This document shows positions 1 through 7,240 of a stretch of 52,190 bases of DNA, piece after piece (positions within the stretch are counted from its first letter, which is position 1; each line of letters opens with the position of its first letter). The notes below the pieces were generated by a model. The model saw nothing but the letters and a program-made list of their open reading frames with translations. It was not told the origin of the DNA and did no database searches. A program made the position numbers and the translations under genes. The stretch lies in NCBI GenBank assembly GCA_002372235.1, contig DFJI01000043.1:1-52190 (forward strand), in the 5' to 3' direction. The DNA comes from Prevotella sp. UBA3675. Lineage in GTDB: Bacteria > Bacteroidota > Bacteroidia > Bacteroidales > Bacteroidaceae.

Positions 1-338
1 TAGCGGCTGACGGTGTTGCCTGAAATCTGAATGTCGTTGTTGAAGTTCGACCCGATGCCATAGACGGCCCTGTAGGCCGAGTTGTCCTCTGGCATAGGCA
101 CCTGGCTCCACTGTAGTTCCACGTCGGCAAACTTCACGATGTCGCCCCTTCGTATGTTGACTGGCTTGCCACTGGCTATGCGCTGGTTCATCACAAATGT
201 GCCGTTGCGACTGTTTTTGTCTTCCAACAAGATGTCACCGCTGTTCATCAATGTAATCTCAGCATGTAGCGAGCTCACATGCGGACTGTTGATCACGATG
301 TCGCATGATACGTCATGTCCTATCTTCAGTAGTCTCAT
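1..338 (-). CDS. Tandem FHA-domain protein, partial (3' end outside window)
   Basis: The reading frame starts at an ATG at 338 and is still open at base 1. The first ~85 residues form a forkhead-associated (FHA) phosphothreonine-binding domain: MRLLKIGHDVSCDIVI, then SSLHAEI, then SRNGTFVMNQR, the usual glycine/arginine, Ser-x-x-His and Asn-Gly-Thr landmarks. A second FHA start (VYGIGSNFNNDIQI...NTVSR) follows at about residue 93, so the protein probably has two FHA modules. It is the last visible gene of the FHA-kinase-phosphatase operon, 46 nt after the previous stop codon, and would bind Thr-phosphorylated partners produced by the adjacent kinase. FHA assignment is read directly; the ligand is inference. 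Confidence 0.85.
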   Translation of the reverse strand, partial: MRLLKIGHDVSCDIVINSPHVSSLHAEITLMNSGDILLEDKNSRNGTFVMNQRIASGKPVNIRRGDIVKFADVELQWSQVPMPEDNSAYRAVYGIGSNFNNDIQISGNTVSR

Positions 339-384
339 AGTTATTCCTTTCTGCTTTTAGTTGTTCTTATGATAAAGAGAATGG

Positions 385-1002
385 TTAGTGCCTGCGAGTG
401 GGCTTCTTGGGTTCTTCAGCTTTCTTATCCTTTTCGCCACCAGCCTTTTTGTCCTTGGCATCCTTCTTGTCAGTGCCGCTCTTCTTGGCCTTCTTCTTCT
501 CGGCCTCAGCAGCCTGCTTGCGCTCCTTCTCTGCCTTGATGGAATCTTGCTTGCGCTGTTCCTCCTTAGCCAGTTCGTCGGCCTTCTTCTTGGCCTCATC
601 ATTATTGATAGAGTCGGTCTTCACTACTGTCGGTGGTGCCGCAGGCTCGGGCTTACTGCTGTTCAGGCCGTTGAAGAGCAACACACCCCCCACAACCAGC
701 ACCACGGCCAGGACAGCCAGGGCGGCATAGCGCAGATAAGTGGCCTGCGCATTGGGCACGAGGTTCCAGTCGAGCTGTGCAACGTGAGCAAACGATACAT
801 TGTCGTTGCGCGTCACTGGCACAGGCACATTCTGCGAAATGCGTATGCCGTTGACGTAAGTTCCGTTATAGCTCAGGTCGGTGATGGTCATCTTGCCCGA
901 CGGTGCCACGGTCAGCGTAGCATGTCTGCGACTGATGACGTCGGTCCGGTCGTCAATGACGATGTTGCAGCTAACATCTCTTCCAATGGTGTAAACTTTC
1001 AT
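385..1002 (-). CDS. FHA-domain protein with membrane anchor and Lys/Glu-rich tail
   Basis: 205 aa. Residues ~1-75 are an FHA domain (MKVYTIGRDVSCNIVI, ISRRHATL, SYNGTYVNGIRI). A single hydrophobic helix follows at about 92-112 (RYAALAVLAVVLVVGGVLLF), and the remainder is a strongly charged Lys/Glu/Ala region that looks like a coiled coil or natively extended stretch. The topology predicted is cytoplasmic FHA, one membrane span, charged tail outside or periplasmic. Starts 13 nt after the PP2C stop, so it belongs to the same transcript. Several low-complexity frames on the opposite strand here are only shadows of the Lys/Glu-rich tail. Family call is firm; function beyond phosphopeptide binding is unknown. 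Confidence 0.85.
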   Translation of the reverse strand: MKVYTIGRDVSCNIVIDDRTDVISRRHATLTVAPSGKMTITDLSYNGTYVNGIRISQNVPVPVTRNDNVSFAHVAQLDWNLVPNAQATYLRYAALAVLAVVLVVGGVLLFNGLNSSKPEPAAPPTVVKTDSINNDEAKKKADELAKEEQRKQDSIKAEKERKQAAEAEKKKAKKSGTDKKDAKDKKAGGEKDKKAEEPKKPTRRH

Positions 1003-1015
1003 AGTTGTTTCGTTT

Positions 1016-2089
1016 TTATTTTTTGTTGTTATGATCTTTCATGCCGGAAAACTCTTTTTCAATAGCTTCCTTCACGCTCTTGTTTTCGTTGAGCACCTTA
1101 TTATATATATTTATTGTATCGCGATGCCGTATAGCAAGTTGGCTGAGTGAGTCTTTCTCTGACTTCAGCTCAGTAATTTCCTTTTTGAGTGCTCCGTTGT
1201 CGTTCTTCGATGATAATTGCACCACGTTCAGCACTACACTGACGATGGCGATGGCTGCCAGTACCGACAGCATGATTTTTGTTTTGTTTGACATAGATTG
1301 TTTCAGAATTGAGTTTTTCTTTGCTTCAATCACGGCGATGGTCAGGTTGTCGTGTCCGCCTCCATGATTGCGTCCCATATTATCTACCGTAGTGGCTATA
1401 TTGTCAACCACGGCACCGAGAGCCTGTTTGCGGTTGGTCACCATTTTGATAAGTTCCGGCTCAGGCATGGTGCCGTGTATGCCGTCGCTACAGAGCATGA
1501 AGCGGTCGCCCTTCTCATAAGGCAGCTCAGCCACATCAACCTCCATGTCGGGCTGTATGCCCAAGGCACGGGTAATCACGTTCGACTGTGCCGACAGCCG
1601 TGCCTGCTCCTCGGTGATGACCTTCTGTTTCACGAGTTCGAACACCATGGAATGGTCAAAAGTCCGGAACACCTTCCGCCCGCTACGGAACTGATAGATG
1701 CGGCTGTCGCCCACATGAGCCACATAAGCAGCCCGCTCATTGAGTAGCAGCACTGTAGCGGTTGACCCCATGCCCTTGAGTGCAGGTGTCTCACTGCCCT
1801 GGTTGAGGACGGCCATGTTGGCACGTCTCACGGCCTTGATGAGAATGTTGGGTATTTCCTCGTCGTCGGCAGCCTCAGTCACACCAGCCAAGATTTCTTG
1901 CACGGCAATGGTCGAGGCCGTCTTGCCGCCAGGTCCGCCACCCATGCCGTCGCACACTGTGAGCAGGAATCCGCGCGCTGTCTGCATAAAGCCGTATGAG
2001 TCCTGATTCTCGGCTCGTCCGCCCTGCCTGGATTCTGCGAAGCCCACGAAGGCATCGTCTTCGCTCGCATGTAGTTTTTGTAGTTCCAT
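1016..2089 (-). CDS. PP2C-family serine/threonine phosphatase with C-terminal membrane helix
   Basis: 357 aa when started at the ATG at 2089 (MELQKLHASED); a longer frame from 2209 is rejected because it runs back into the kinase gene and its added 40 residues are Cys-rich and unlike the family. The PP2C metal-binding motifs are all present: RAENQDSYG, LLTVCDGMGGG, GSTATVLLL, VAHVGDSRIY, MLCSDGIHG and HDNLTIAVI. After the ~240-residue catalytic domain there is a membrane helix (IMLSVLAAIAIVSVVLNVV) and a short coiled coil. It would dephosphorylate substrates of the kinase encoded 14 nt upstream, anchored at the inner membrane like that kinase. Confidence 0.92.
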   Translation of the reverse strand: MELQKLHASEDDAFVGFAESRQGGRAENQDSYGFMQTARGFLLTVCDGMGGGPGGKTASTIAVQEILAGVTEAADDEEIPNILIKAVRRANMAVLNQGSETPALKGMGSTATVLLLNERAAYVAHVGDSRIYQFRSGRKVFRTFDHSMVFELVKQKVITEEQARLSAQSNVITRALGIQPDMEVDVAELPYEKGDRFMLCSDGIHGTMPEPELIKMVTNRKQALGAVVDNIATTVDNMGRNHGGGHDNLTIAVIEAKKNSILKQSMSNKTKIMLSVLAAIAIVSVVLNVVQLSSKNDNGALKKEITELKSEKDSLSQLAIRHRDTINIYNKVLNENKSVKEAIEKEFSGMKDHNNKK

Positions 2090-2103
2090 ATCCAAAAAAA
2101 TGA

Positions 2104-3099
2104 TTAAATCATGAGTAAAATGAAGAACAACACAGCGGCTACTCCCAAGACAGCGGCAACGAGCCACACTACATGCTCCTGCACCCAGGCAGAGAGCTGC
2201 TCCTGCCACGAAGGGTCTGGCAGCAAGGCTTCCTGAATGGCATGCTTGAACTCCAGGGCCGTCTGGTATCGGCGTGCCTGCTCCTTCTCTGTCGCTTTCC
2301 AGATGACCTGCATCAGTTTGCGCGGTATCTCGTCGCTTTCGGGGAGCGACTCTTTCATCTGCTTGGTGAGTGTCTTTGCTTCCTCAGTACAGGTCATGGG
2401 GTTGCTGCCTGTGAGCAATTCATAGAATGTGATGCCCAGCTCATAGATGTCGGTGGTCGCATTGATTTGCACAGCCATGCCGTTCTGTTCGCGCAACAGC
2501 TGCTCGGGTGCCGAATATTCAGGTGTTCCGATGAAGCCGAACGACGAGAACTTGTTGCCTCCGTTCATGCGTGCAATGCCCAGGTCCATGAGCCGCACGT
2601 TGGAACCATTCTCAACCATGATGTTCGAGGGCTTGATGTCGCGATGCACCACACCGCGCGAGTGTACATAGTCCAGCGCATCGAGCACGGCGCACACGGC
2701 GTTGCAGATTTTCTCCACACGGTTAGCCGTGTCGCCCAGACTCTTCACATAATCATCAATATTATCTCCCTGCACATAATTGCTCAGAATGAAGATGGGC
2801 CCGTGGTCGGGCGCATACTCACAGTAGCCTATCATCTCCACCAGATTAGGATGCCTGAAGGCCAGCGAGGCTTCCTGGCGGGCTCGCTGGCGTATCTGCA
2901 TATTGTTGGCATAGGCATCCTTCACCTTCTTAATGGCAATGAGGGCTCCGTTCTTACAGCGATAGCCGCGATACACATCGCCCATAGCCCCACTGCCTAA
3001 CGGTGGTTCGTAAGGGTTGTAACAATACCACTCCCCCATCACATAAAGATAGATGAATGGATCGTTCGGACGCTGCATCACGCTTTGGAAAGCTGCCAT
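2104..3099 (-). CDS. Hanks-type serine/threonine protein kinase, membrane anchored
   Basis: 331 aa. The kinase subdomains are easily read: Gly-rich loop LGSGAMGDVYRG (about 36-47), catalytic Lys in IAIKKV, catalytic loop VVHRDIKPSNIM, metal-binding DLG (in place of the commoner DFG) in VRLMDLGIARM, and APE-type segment YSAPEQ. The last ~22 residues are one hydrophobic helix ending in the stop, so the enzyme is tail-anchored in the inner membrane with the catalytic domain in the cytoplasm; there is no extracellular sensor domain. It lies between an FHA gene (24 nt upstream) and PP2C (14 nt downstream), a phosphorylation-reader-eraser operon. The DLG variant is tolerated in active kinases, so I expect activity. 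Confidence 0.92.
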   Translation of the reverse strand: MAAFQSVMQRPNDPFIYLYVMGEWYCYNPYEPPLGSGAMGDVYRGYRCKNGALIAIKKVKDAYANNMQIRQRARQEASLAFRHPNLVEMIGYCEYAPDHGPIFILSNYVQGDNIDDYVKSLGDTANRVEKICNAVCAVLDALDYVHSRGVVHRDIKPSNIMVENGSNVRLMDLGIARMNGGNKFSSFGFIGTPEYSAPEQLLREQNGMAVQINATTDIYELGITFYELLTGSNPMTCTEEAKTLTKQMKESLPESDEIPRKLMQVIWKATEKEQARRYQTALEFKHAIQEALLPDPSWQEQLSAWVQEHVVWLVAAVLGVAAVLFFILLMI

Positions 3100-3123
3100 T
3101 TCTTCTCAATTAGCTTAAAAAAG

Positions 3124-3897
3124 TCAGATACCTACCGTTCCTCCTTTGGCTCCAAAGGCCGACGAACCGTCGAGCCCCACGGTGCCGCCCTGTGCAAAGC
3201 CGCCACCTGCCTGTCCGCCATAGAAAGCCGGGTCGGGGCCGAACTGCTGCATTTGCGTGGCATTAGGATCGAAGCTCATAGGCCCAGCCTCCTCTGTCTC
3301 AATGGGGATGAAGCTCTCCTTCACTTTCAGTCCTAAGGAAGCAGCATCGAGCAGCACCAAGTAGAGCTCATAGTTGTCGCCAATCGTGATGATGTCGCCA
3401 TTCTTGCACTCCTCAGCCGAGAAGCCCAGGCTCACCCCGTTCAGCATAGTACCGTTGGTAGAGCGTGCATCACTGATTGAGGCAATCACCTTCTCTGGAT
3501 TCTTCATCTTGCGCACCACAAGCACGGCATGCTCTGCCGACACCGTGCCCTCGGGCAGCTGTATATCACAGTTGGGATTACTGCCAATGGTGTTCTGGCC
3601 TATCTGCAGCGGCCAATATTCGCCTGCCGCCGTGCGCGACACCGAATAGAGCAATCCCACCATTGGCTTGCCCAGGTTTCTCGGCTGTTGCTGCTGCACC
3701 GTCTGCACGGGCTGTCCGCCCTGTGCCGGCTGCTGCTGATAGCCGCCCATACCAGGAACCACAGTGCCGCGCGATGCGCTGCCGCCCATGTTTGCCTGTC
3801 GGTTGTAAAACTGAGAATTTCCATTTCCTCCCATTCCGTAAGGCTGGGATGAATTGTCGGGTTCAAGTCCCTGAATAACGGTTTTGTTTTGTGACAT
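3124..3897 (-). CDS. FHA-domain protein with Gly/Gln-rich N-terminus
   Basis: 257 aa, first gene of the signalling operon. Residues ~1-80 are low complexity (Gly, Gln, Asn, Met rich), then a conserved FHA domain at about 90-185: IGQNTIGSNPNCDI, SAEHAVLVV, SDARSTNGTMLNG. The C-terminal ~60 residues are again Gly-rich (GGQAGGGFAQGGTVG). The disordered ends carry several Thr residues (for example KTVIQGLEPD) of the kind phosphorylated by bacterial Thr kinases, so it may be a kinase substrate as well as a phosphothreonine reader; this is inference. A long untranslated leader precedes the start codon. Confidence 0.88.
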   Translation of the reverse strand: MSQNKTVIQGLEPDNSSQPYGMGGNGNSQFYNRQANMGGSASRGTVVPGMGGYQQQPAQGGQPVQTVQQQQPRNLGKPMVGLLYSVSRTAAGEYWPLQIGQNTIGSNPNCDIQLPEGTVSAEHAVLVVRKMKNPEKVIASISDARSTNGTMLNGVSLGFSAEECKNGDIITIGDNYELYLVLLDAASLGLKVKESFIPIETEEAGPMSFDPNATQMQQFGPDPAFYGGQAGGGFAQGGTVGLDGSSAFGAKGGTVGI

Positions 3898-4083
3898 CTT
3901 TATCTTCGTTTTAAGTTCTTAATATTTTTCTCATTTCAAAAGTTTTTCTGGAAAAATCTGCGCAAAGAAGATAATGGCCTTCAAGTCACTATACAAAAAA
4001 GCGCGGGTCGCTGTACTCTGTCACTCGTCCCACGTACCAAGGTCACTGCCTTAAAAAAGCAGGACATCGGCGTAGAGACTTTG
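3898..4083 (-). other. ~180-nt leader of the FHA/kinase/phosphatase operon
   Basis: No credible gene lies between the promoter at 4084-4114 and the FHA start codon at 3897. The transcript would carry an untranslated leader of about 180 nt containing short self-complementary segments (CTGC...GCAG around 4049-4064 and GTAC...GTAC around 4013-4037) and two U-runs. I do not recognise a known riboswitch. A 74-residue open frame across this stretch starts upstream of the promoter and is not believable as a protein. Confidence 0.4.
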
Positions 4084-4114
4084 CAAAGATATGTTTTTTT
4101 TTCAATCAAACAAA
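4084..4114 (-). promoter_or_regulatory. Promoter of the FHA/kinase/phosphatase operon
   Basis: On the minus strand TTTG (4111-4114), a 19-nt spacer, then TATCTTTG (4084-4091): an exact match to the Bacteroidetes primary-sigma pattern. It points toward the FHA gene and abuts the rnc terminator. Confidence 0.75.
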
Positions 4115-4160
4115 AAAAATTCCTTGTTTTTTTCCGATTGACAGAAAAAACAAGGAAAAT
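4112..4160 (-). terminator. Rho-independent terminator of acpP-fabF-rnc
   Basis: A stem with arms TTCCTTGTTTTTT and AAAAAACAAGGAA around an 11-nt loop, followed on the minus strand by a run of eight T. It lies ~90 nt after the rnc stop codon. Confidence 0.75.
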
Positions 4161-4246
4161 ATTTGAATAAAGAATGTCTGATAAAGCTTTCACTCGTTCC
4201 ACCATTACCGGAATGGGCGAGCACTTTTTCTATCACTATTACACCG

Positions 4247-5362
4247 CTATTCTTCTTTCTCCGCGAAAGCGGCAGCCTCGGCAGCGGCAATGATGTCTTC
4301 GCGGTCCTGCTCCACCAGCTGATGGGTGATGTCTGAGAGATCGAAGTCGTCGCGAGCGGGCTGGGAGTGCTCCGAGGGCTCTGAGTTCTCCGAGCGCTCC
4401 GAGTTCTTTGAGCGCTGAGAGTTCTTTGAGCGCTGAGAGCGCTCGGAGTTCTCGGAGCTCTCTGAGCTCTCGGAGCTCTCCGTAAACTCCGAGTACCACT
4501 CTTCACTCTTGTTCTGCTTGATGATGAAGCTGGTCTTTTCGGCCTCCAGGTTCGGAGCGGCCATGGTGGGTTCCTCCTCCATCTTCGTGCGGTTGCTCTT
4601 GGCGGCGAAGATGGCATCTATGAACTGCGGCTCACGGCGCAGGCGCTCCAGTGTCTCTTTCGAGGCCAGCTGCTGGGCTTCCTTCTTCGAGAAGCCCTGA
4701 CCCTTGCCGCCCTCCACACCTTCAATCATCACCCGGAATCCGAAGATGGGCGAGCCCTGCTTGTCCTTGCTCTGCTTGAGCATTTGGAACTCCATCCGCA
4801 CGCGGTTCTTCTGCGTCCACTCCAAGAGCTTCGACTTGAAGTTCACCTCCTTATAAGCCACCTTGTCTATGTTGACCATCTGTTCCAGTATGCGCTTCTT
4901 CATGAATCGCATCACAGCTGCATAGCCCAGGTCTAAGTAGATGGCACCTACGAGCGCCTCGAAGGCATTGCCAGCCATGTAGCTGTTGTGCGAACGCGAC
5001 TGTCCGCGCGACTGTATCAGTTCGGTCAGCCCCATCTCCTCGGCCAGTTTGCCAAGCGACTCGCGGCTCACGAGTTTCGAGCGTGTGTTAGTGAGGAATC
5101 CCTCGCGCTTGCCCTTGAAGTGCTCGAACACGATGTGTCCCACCACGGCATCCAGCAGGGCATCGCCCAGAAACTCCAGTCGCTCGTTGTTCAGCGGCTT
5201 CCCCTTGTCGTTGCGCTGCCCTGAGCTCTTGTGGGTGAGCGCTATCTTATAGTAGCTGATGTCGCTGGGATAGAATCCTATGATGCGCTGCAGCTGCTGT
5301 CGCAACTCCTTGTCGTCGCGAATAGGCAGGAGCACGCGCTCTATGAAGTCATTGAATGTCAT
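4247..5362 (-). CDS. rnc: Ribonuclease III with long repetitive C-terminal extension
   Basis: 371 aa, much longer than the ~225 aa of the E. coli enzyme. RNase III cuts double-stranded RNA in rRNA and mRNA maturation. The catalytic signature ERLEFLGDALLD is at 60-71 and the second acidic motif FEALVGAIYLD at about 130; a dsRNA-binding domain follows at ~170-245 (KSKLLEWTQKNR...SKKEAQQLASKETLERL). The last ~125 residues are an acidic/Ser-rich extension containing thirteen E/Q/K-x-Ser triplets encoded by a 9-bp tandem repeat (4364-4480). Third gene of acpP-fabF-rnc, 119 nt after fabF, with a 26-bp perfect inverted repeat directly upstream of its start. Identity is certain; the role of the tail is unknown. 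Confidence 0.96.
   Translation of the reverse strand: MTFNDFIERVLLPIRDDKELRQQLQRIIGFYPSDISYYKIALTHKSSGQRNDKGKPLNNERLEFLGDALLDAVVGHIVFEHFKGKREGFLTNTRSKLVSRESLGKLAEEMGLTELIQSRGQSRSHNSYMAGNAFEALVGAIYLDLGYAAVMRFMKKRILEQMVNIDKVAYKEVNFKSKLLEWTQKNRVRMEFQMLKQSKDKQGSPIFGFRVMIEGVEGGKGQGFSKKEAQQLASKETLERLRREPQFIDAIFAAKSNRTKMEEEPTMAAPNLEAEKTSFIIKQNKSEEWYSEFTESSESSESSENSERSQRSKNSQRSKNSERSENSEPSEHSQPARDDFDLSDITHQLVEQDREDIIAAAEAAAFAEKEE
4364..4480. repeat. In-frame 9-bp minisatellite in rnc (13 units)
   Basis: Thirteen 9-bp units of the form GAGNNCTCN, exactly 117 bp, encoding E-S-S / E-R-S / K-N-S type triplets at residues ~295-333. The same nonamer family occurs in leuS, mutS and the glycosyltransferase gene of this window. 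Confidence 0.9.
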
Positions 5363-5382
5363 ATCTGTGATTTTTAGTGCAA

Positions 5383-5464
5383 AGTTTAGAGTGTAGAGTT
5401 TGCTACCGCCTCAGCATTCATCCGTAATCACGGTCGAGCGGTAGCAAACTCTACACTCTAAACT
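5383..5464. repeat. 26-bp perfect inverted repeat between fabF and rnc
   Basis: Arms 5383-5408 and 5439-5464 are exact reverse complements over 26 bp, separated by 30 nt. In the fabF-rnc transcript this folds into a long RNA hairpin ending about 20 nt before the rnc start codon. There is no T-run after it, so it is not a classical terminator; an RNase III processing site is plausible. Confidence 0.85.
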
Positions 5465-5481
5465 CTACACTTATTCACTAC

Positions 5482-6744
5482 TTATCCAAGGTATTTCTTG
5501 AACACCACGCAGGCATTGTGACCGCCAAATCCGAACGTGTTGGACAGTCCGGCGCGCACGGTGCGCTGCTGAGCCTTGTTGAAGGTGAAGTTCAAGTTAT
5601 AGTCAATCTCGGGATCCTTGTCGTCCGCCTCATGGTTGATGGTGGGCGGCACAATGTCGTTCTTCACGGCCAGCACGGTAGCCATAGCCTCTACGGCACC
5701 GGCAGCACCGAGCAGATGGCCCGTCATCGACTTCGTGGAAGAGATATTGAGCTTATAGGCAGCATCGCCGAACACATCCTTGATGGCCTTGGCCTCTGAG
5801 ATATCGCCCACGTGTGTGCTGGTTCCGTGCACATTGATATAGTCTATGTCCTCGGGCTGCAGTCCGGCATCCTCCAGTGCGTTCTTCATCACCAGCTTGG
5901 CTCCCAGTCCTTCGGGGTGCGAAGCTGTGATGTGATGCGCATCGGCACTCATGCCTGCACCCACCATCTCGGCATAGATCTTGGCACCGCGAGCCTTGGC
6001 GTGCTCCAGTTCCTCCAGAATCAGGCAGCCGGCACCCTCGGCCATGACGAATCCGTCGCGACTTGCGCTGAACGGACGGCTGGCCTTCTCAGGCTCGTCG
6101 TTGCGCGTAGAGAGTGCTTTCATAGCATTGAATCCGCCCACGCCAGCCTCAGTGATGGCAGCCTCGGCACCGCCTGCGACGATGGCGTTGGCCTTGCCCA
6201 GACGAATCAGGTTGAAGGCATCGGCCAATGCGTTGCTTGAAGAGGCGCAAGCCGAAGAGGTGATGTAGTTAGGCCCGTGGAATCCGTACATGATCGAGAT
6301 CTGTCCGGCAGCGATGTCGGCTATCATCTTCGGGATGAAGAAGGGATTGAACTTCGGTCCCTGCTCCTTGTGCGTGGCATAGTAGCACACCTCCTCCTCG
6401 AAGGTCTTGATGCCGCCGATGCCCACACCGAACACCACGCCGATGCGGTCCTTGTCTTCCTGCTCCAGGTTCCATCCGCAGTCCTCCACTGCCTGCTTGG
6501 CAGCGATGAGGGCCAGCTGCGTGTAGCGGTCCATCTTGCGGGCCTCCTTGCGGTCCAGATAGTCCTCCATGTTCAGGTTCTTCACCTCGCAGGCAAACTT
6601 TGTCTTAAAATTGGTAGTGTCAAAATGCGTAATAGGTCCTGCCCCGCTCACACCCTTCAGCAGGTTCTCCCACATCTCCTGCGGGTTGTTGCCCACTGGT
6701 GTCACGGCACCCAGTCCTGTTACGACCACTCTTTTTAGTTCCAT
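5482..6744 (-). CDS. fabF: 3-oxoacyl-[acyl-carrier-protein] synthase II
   Basis: 420 aa, the normal family length. Condenses malonyl-ACP with acyl-ACP in fatty-acid elongation in the cytoplasm. The Cys-His-His triad is visible: nucleophile Cys166 in SSACASSSN, His in NVHGTSTHVGD and His in KSMTGHLLGAAG; the C-terminal NTFGFGGHNA loop is intact. It follows acpP with a palindromic repeat element in the 109-nt spacer and precedes rnc, the usual Bacteroidetes order. Start at 6744 (MELKRVVVTG) agrees with the family. Confidence 0.97.
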   Translation of the reverse strand: MELKRVVVTGLGAVTPVGNNPQEMWENLLKGVSGAGPITHFDTTNFKTKFACEVKNLNMEDYLDRKEARKMDRYTQLALIAAKQAVEDCGWNLEQEDKDRIGVVFGVGIGGIKTFEEEVCYYATHKEQGPKFNPFFIPKMIADIAAGQISIMYGFHGPNYITSSACASSSNALADAFNLIRLGKANAIVAGGAEAAITEAGVGGFNAMKALSTRNDEPEKASRPFSASRDGFVMAEGAGCLILEELEHAKARGAKIYAEMVGAGMSADAHHITASHPEGLGAKLVMKNALEDAGLQPEDIDYINVHGTSTHVGDISEAKAIKDVFGDAAYKLNISSTKSMTGHLLGAAGAVEAMATVLAVKNDIVPPTINHEADDKDPEIDYNLNFTFNKAQQRTVRAGLSNTFGFGGHNACVVFKKYLG

Positions 6745-6764
6745 AGAAAAAAATAAATAAAAAC

Positions 6765-6845
6765 GGCCCCCCCTACTGCCCCCGAAGAGGCTTCATTAGA
6801 ATTCTTTCAACTAAAGAAGCCCCCTCGGGGGCAGTAGGGGGGGCC
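6765..6845. repeat. C/G-rich palindromic element in the acpP-fabF spacer
   Basis: 81-bp imperfect inverted repeat with outer arms GGCCCCCCCTACTGCCCCCG and its complement, and an inner GAAGAGGCTTC / AAGAAGCC portion. Two relatives of the same element sit in frame inside leuS (35537-35600 and 36056-36140). In the transcript it forms a strong hairpin between acpP and fabF, which could explain higher acpP than fabF mRNA. Confidence 0.85.
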
Positions 6846-6853
6846 TGACAATT

Positions 6854-7090
6854 TTACTTTGAGTTCTCCTCAATATAAGAAATGGCATCTGCCACCGTAG
6901 CAATCTTCTCAGCCTTGTCGTCGGGAATGCTGATTCCGAACTCCTTCTCAAACTCCATGATCAACTCTACGGTGTCCAGAGAGTCGGCACCCAGGTCGTT
7001 GGTGAAGCTTGCCTCGGGCTTTACCACAGCCTCGTCAACACCCAGTTTATCTACGATGATTGCCTTTACTTTACTTTCAATTTCTGACAT
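6854..7090 (-). CDS. acpP: Acyl carrier protein
   Basis: 78 aa, acidic. Carries growing acyl chains on a 4'-phosphopantetheine arm attached at Ser37 in the conserved GADSLDTVEL motif. First gene of the acpP-fabF-rnc operon with a recognisable promoter 54-85 nt upstream. Length, charge and motif leave no doubt. Confidence 0.97.
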   Translation of the reverse strand: MSEIESKVKAIIVDKLGVDEAVVKPEASFTNDLGADSLDTVELIMEFEKEFGISIPDDKAEKIATVADAISYIEENSK

Positions 7091-7143
7091 GATTTTTTTC
7101 TCTTTAAAATGTTAATAATTAGTTTCTTATCTTAAAAGCGGTG

Positions 7144-7175
7144 CAAAGTAACACATTTTCTTTGAGTTACGCAAA
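7144..7175 (-). promoter_or_regulatory. Promoter of acpP-fabF-rnc
   Basis: Minus strand TTTG (7172-7175), 20-nt spacer, TTACTTTG (7144-7151): one mismatch to TAnnTTTG. Confidence 0.6.
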
Positions 7176-7240
7176 CTTTTTGTCAAAAAACTAACCTTTA
7201 TATGCACACCAAGTATGGGTTTGTGCACGTTTTTGCCTTT

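Noticed and set aside
388..1065. 225-codon plus-strand frame opposite the FHA-TM gene
   Set aside because: Leu-rich shadow of the Lys/Glu-rich tail; the FHA protein on the other strand is well supported.
2090..2209. Longer start for the PP2C phosphatase
   Set aside because: The extra 40 codons overlap the kinase gene and encode a Cys-rich segment absent from the family.
2104..3099. Possibility that the kinase is a pseudokinase because of DLG instead of DFG
   Set aside because: The metal-binding Asp, catalytic HRD and ATP-binding Lys are all present; DLG occurs in active kinases.
3990..4080. C/G-rich stretch checked as a tRNA or known small RNA gene
   Set aside because: No cloverleaf, no T-loop consensus, and no recognised RNA family; treated as part of an mRNA leader.
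3981..4205. 74-codon minus-strand frame between rnc and the FHA gene
   Set aside because: It starts upstream of the promoter and crosses the rnc terminator; no family resemblance.
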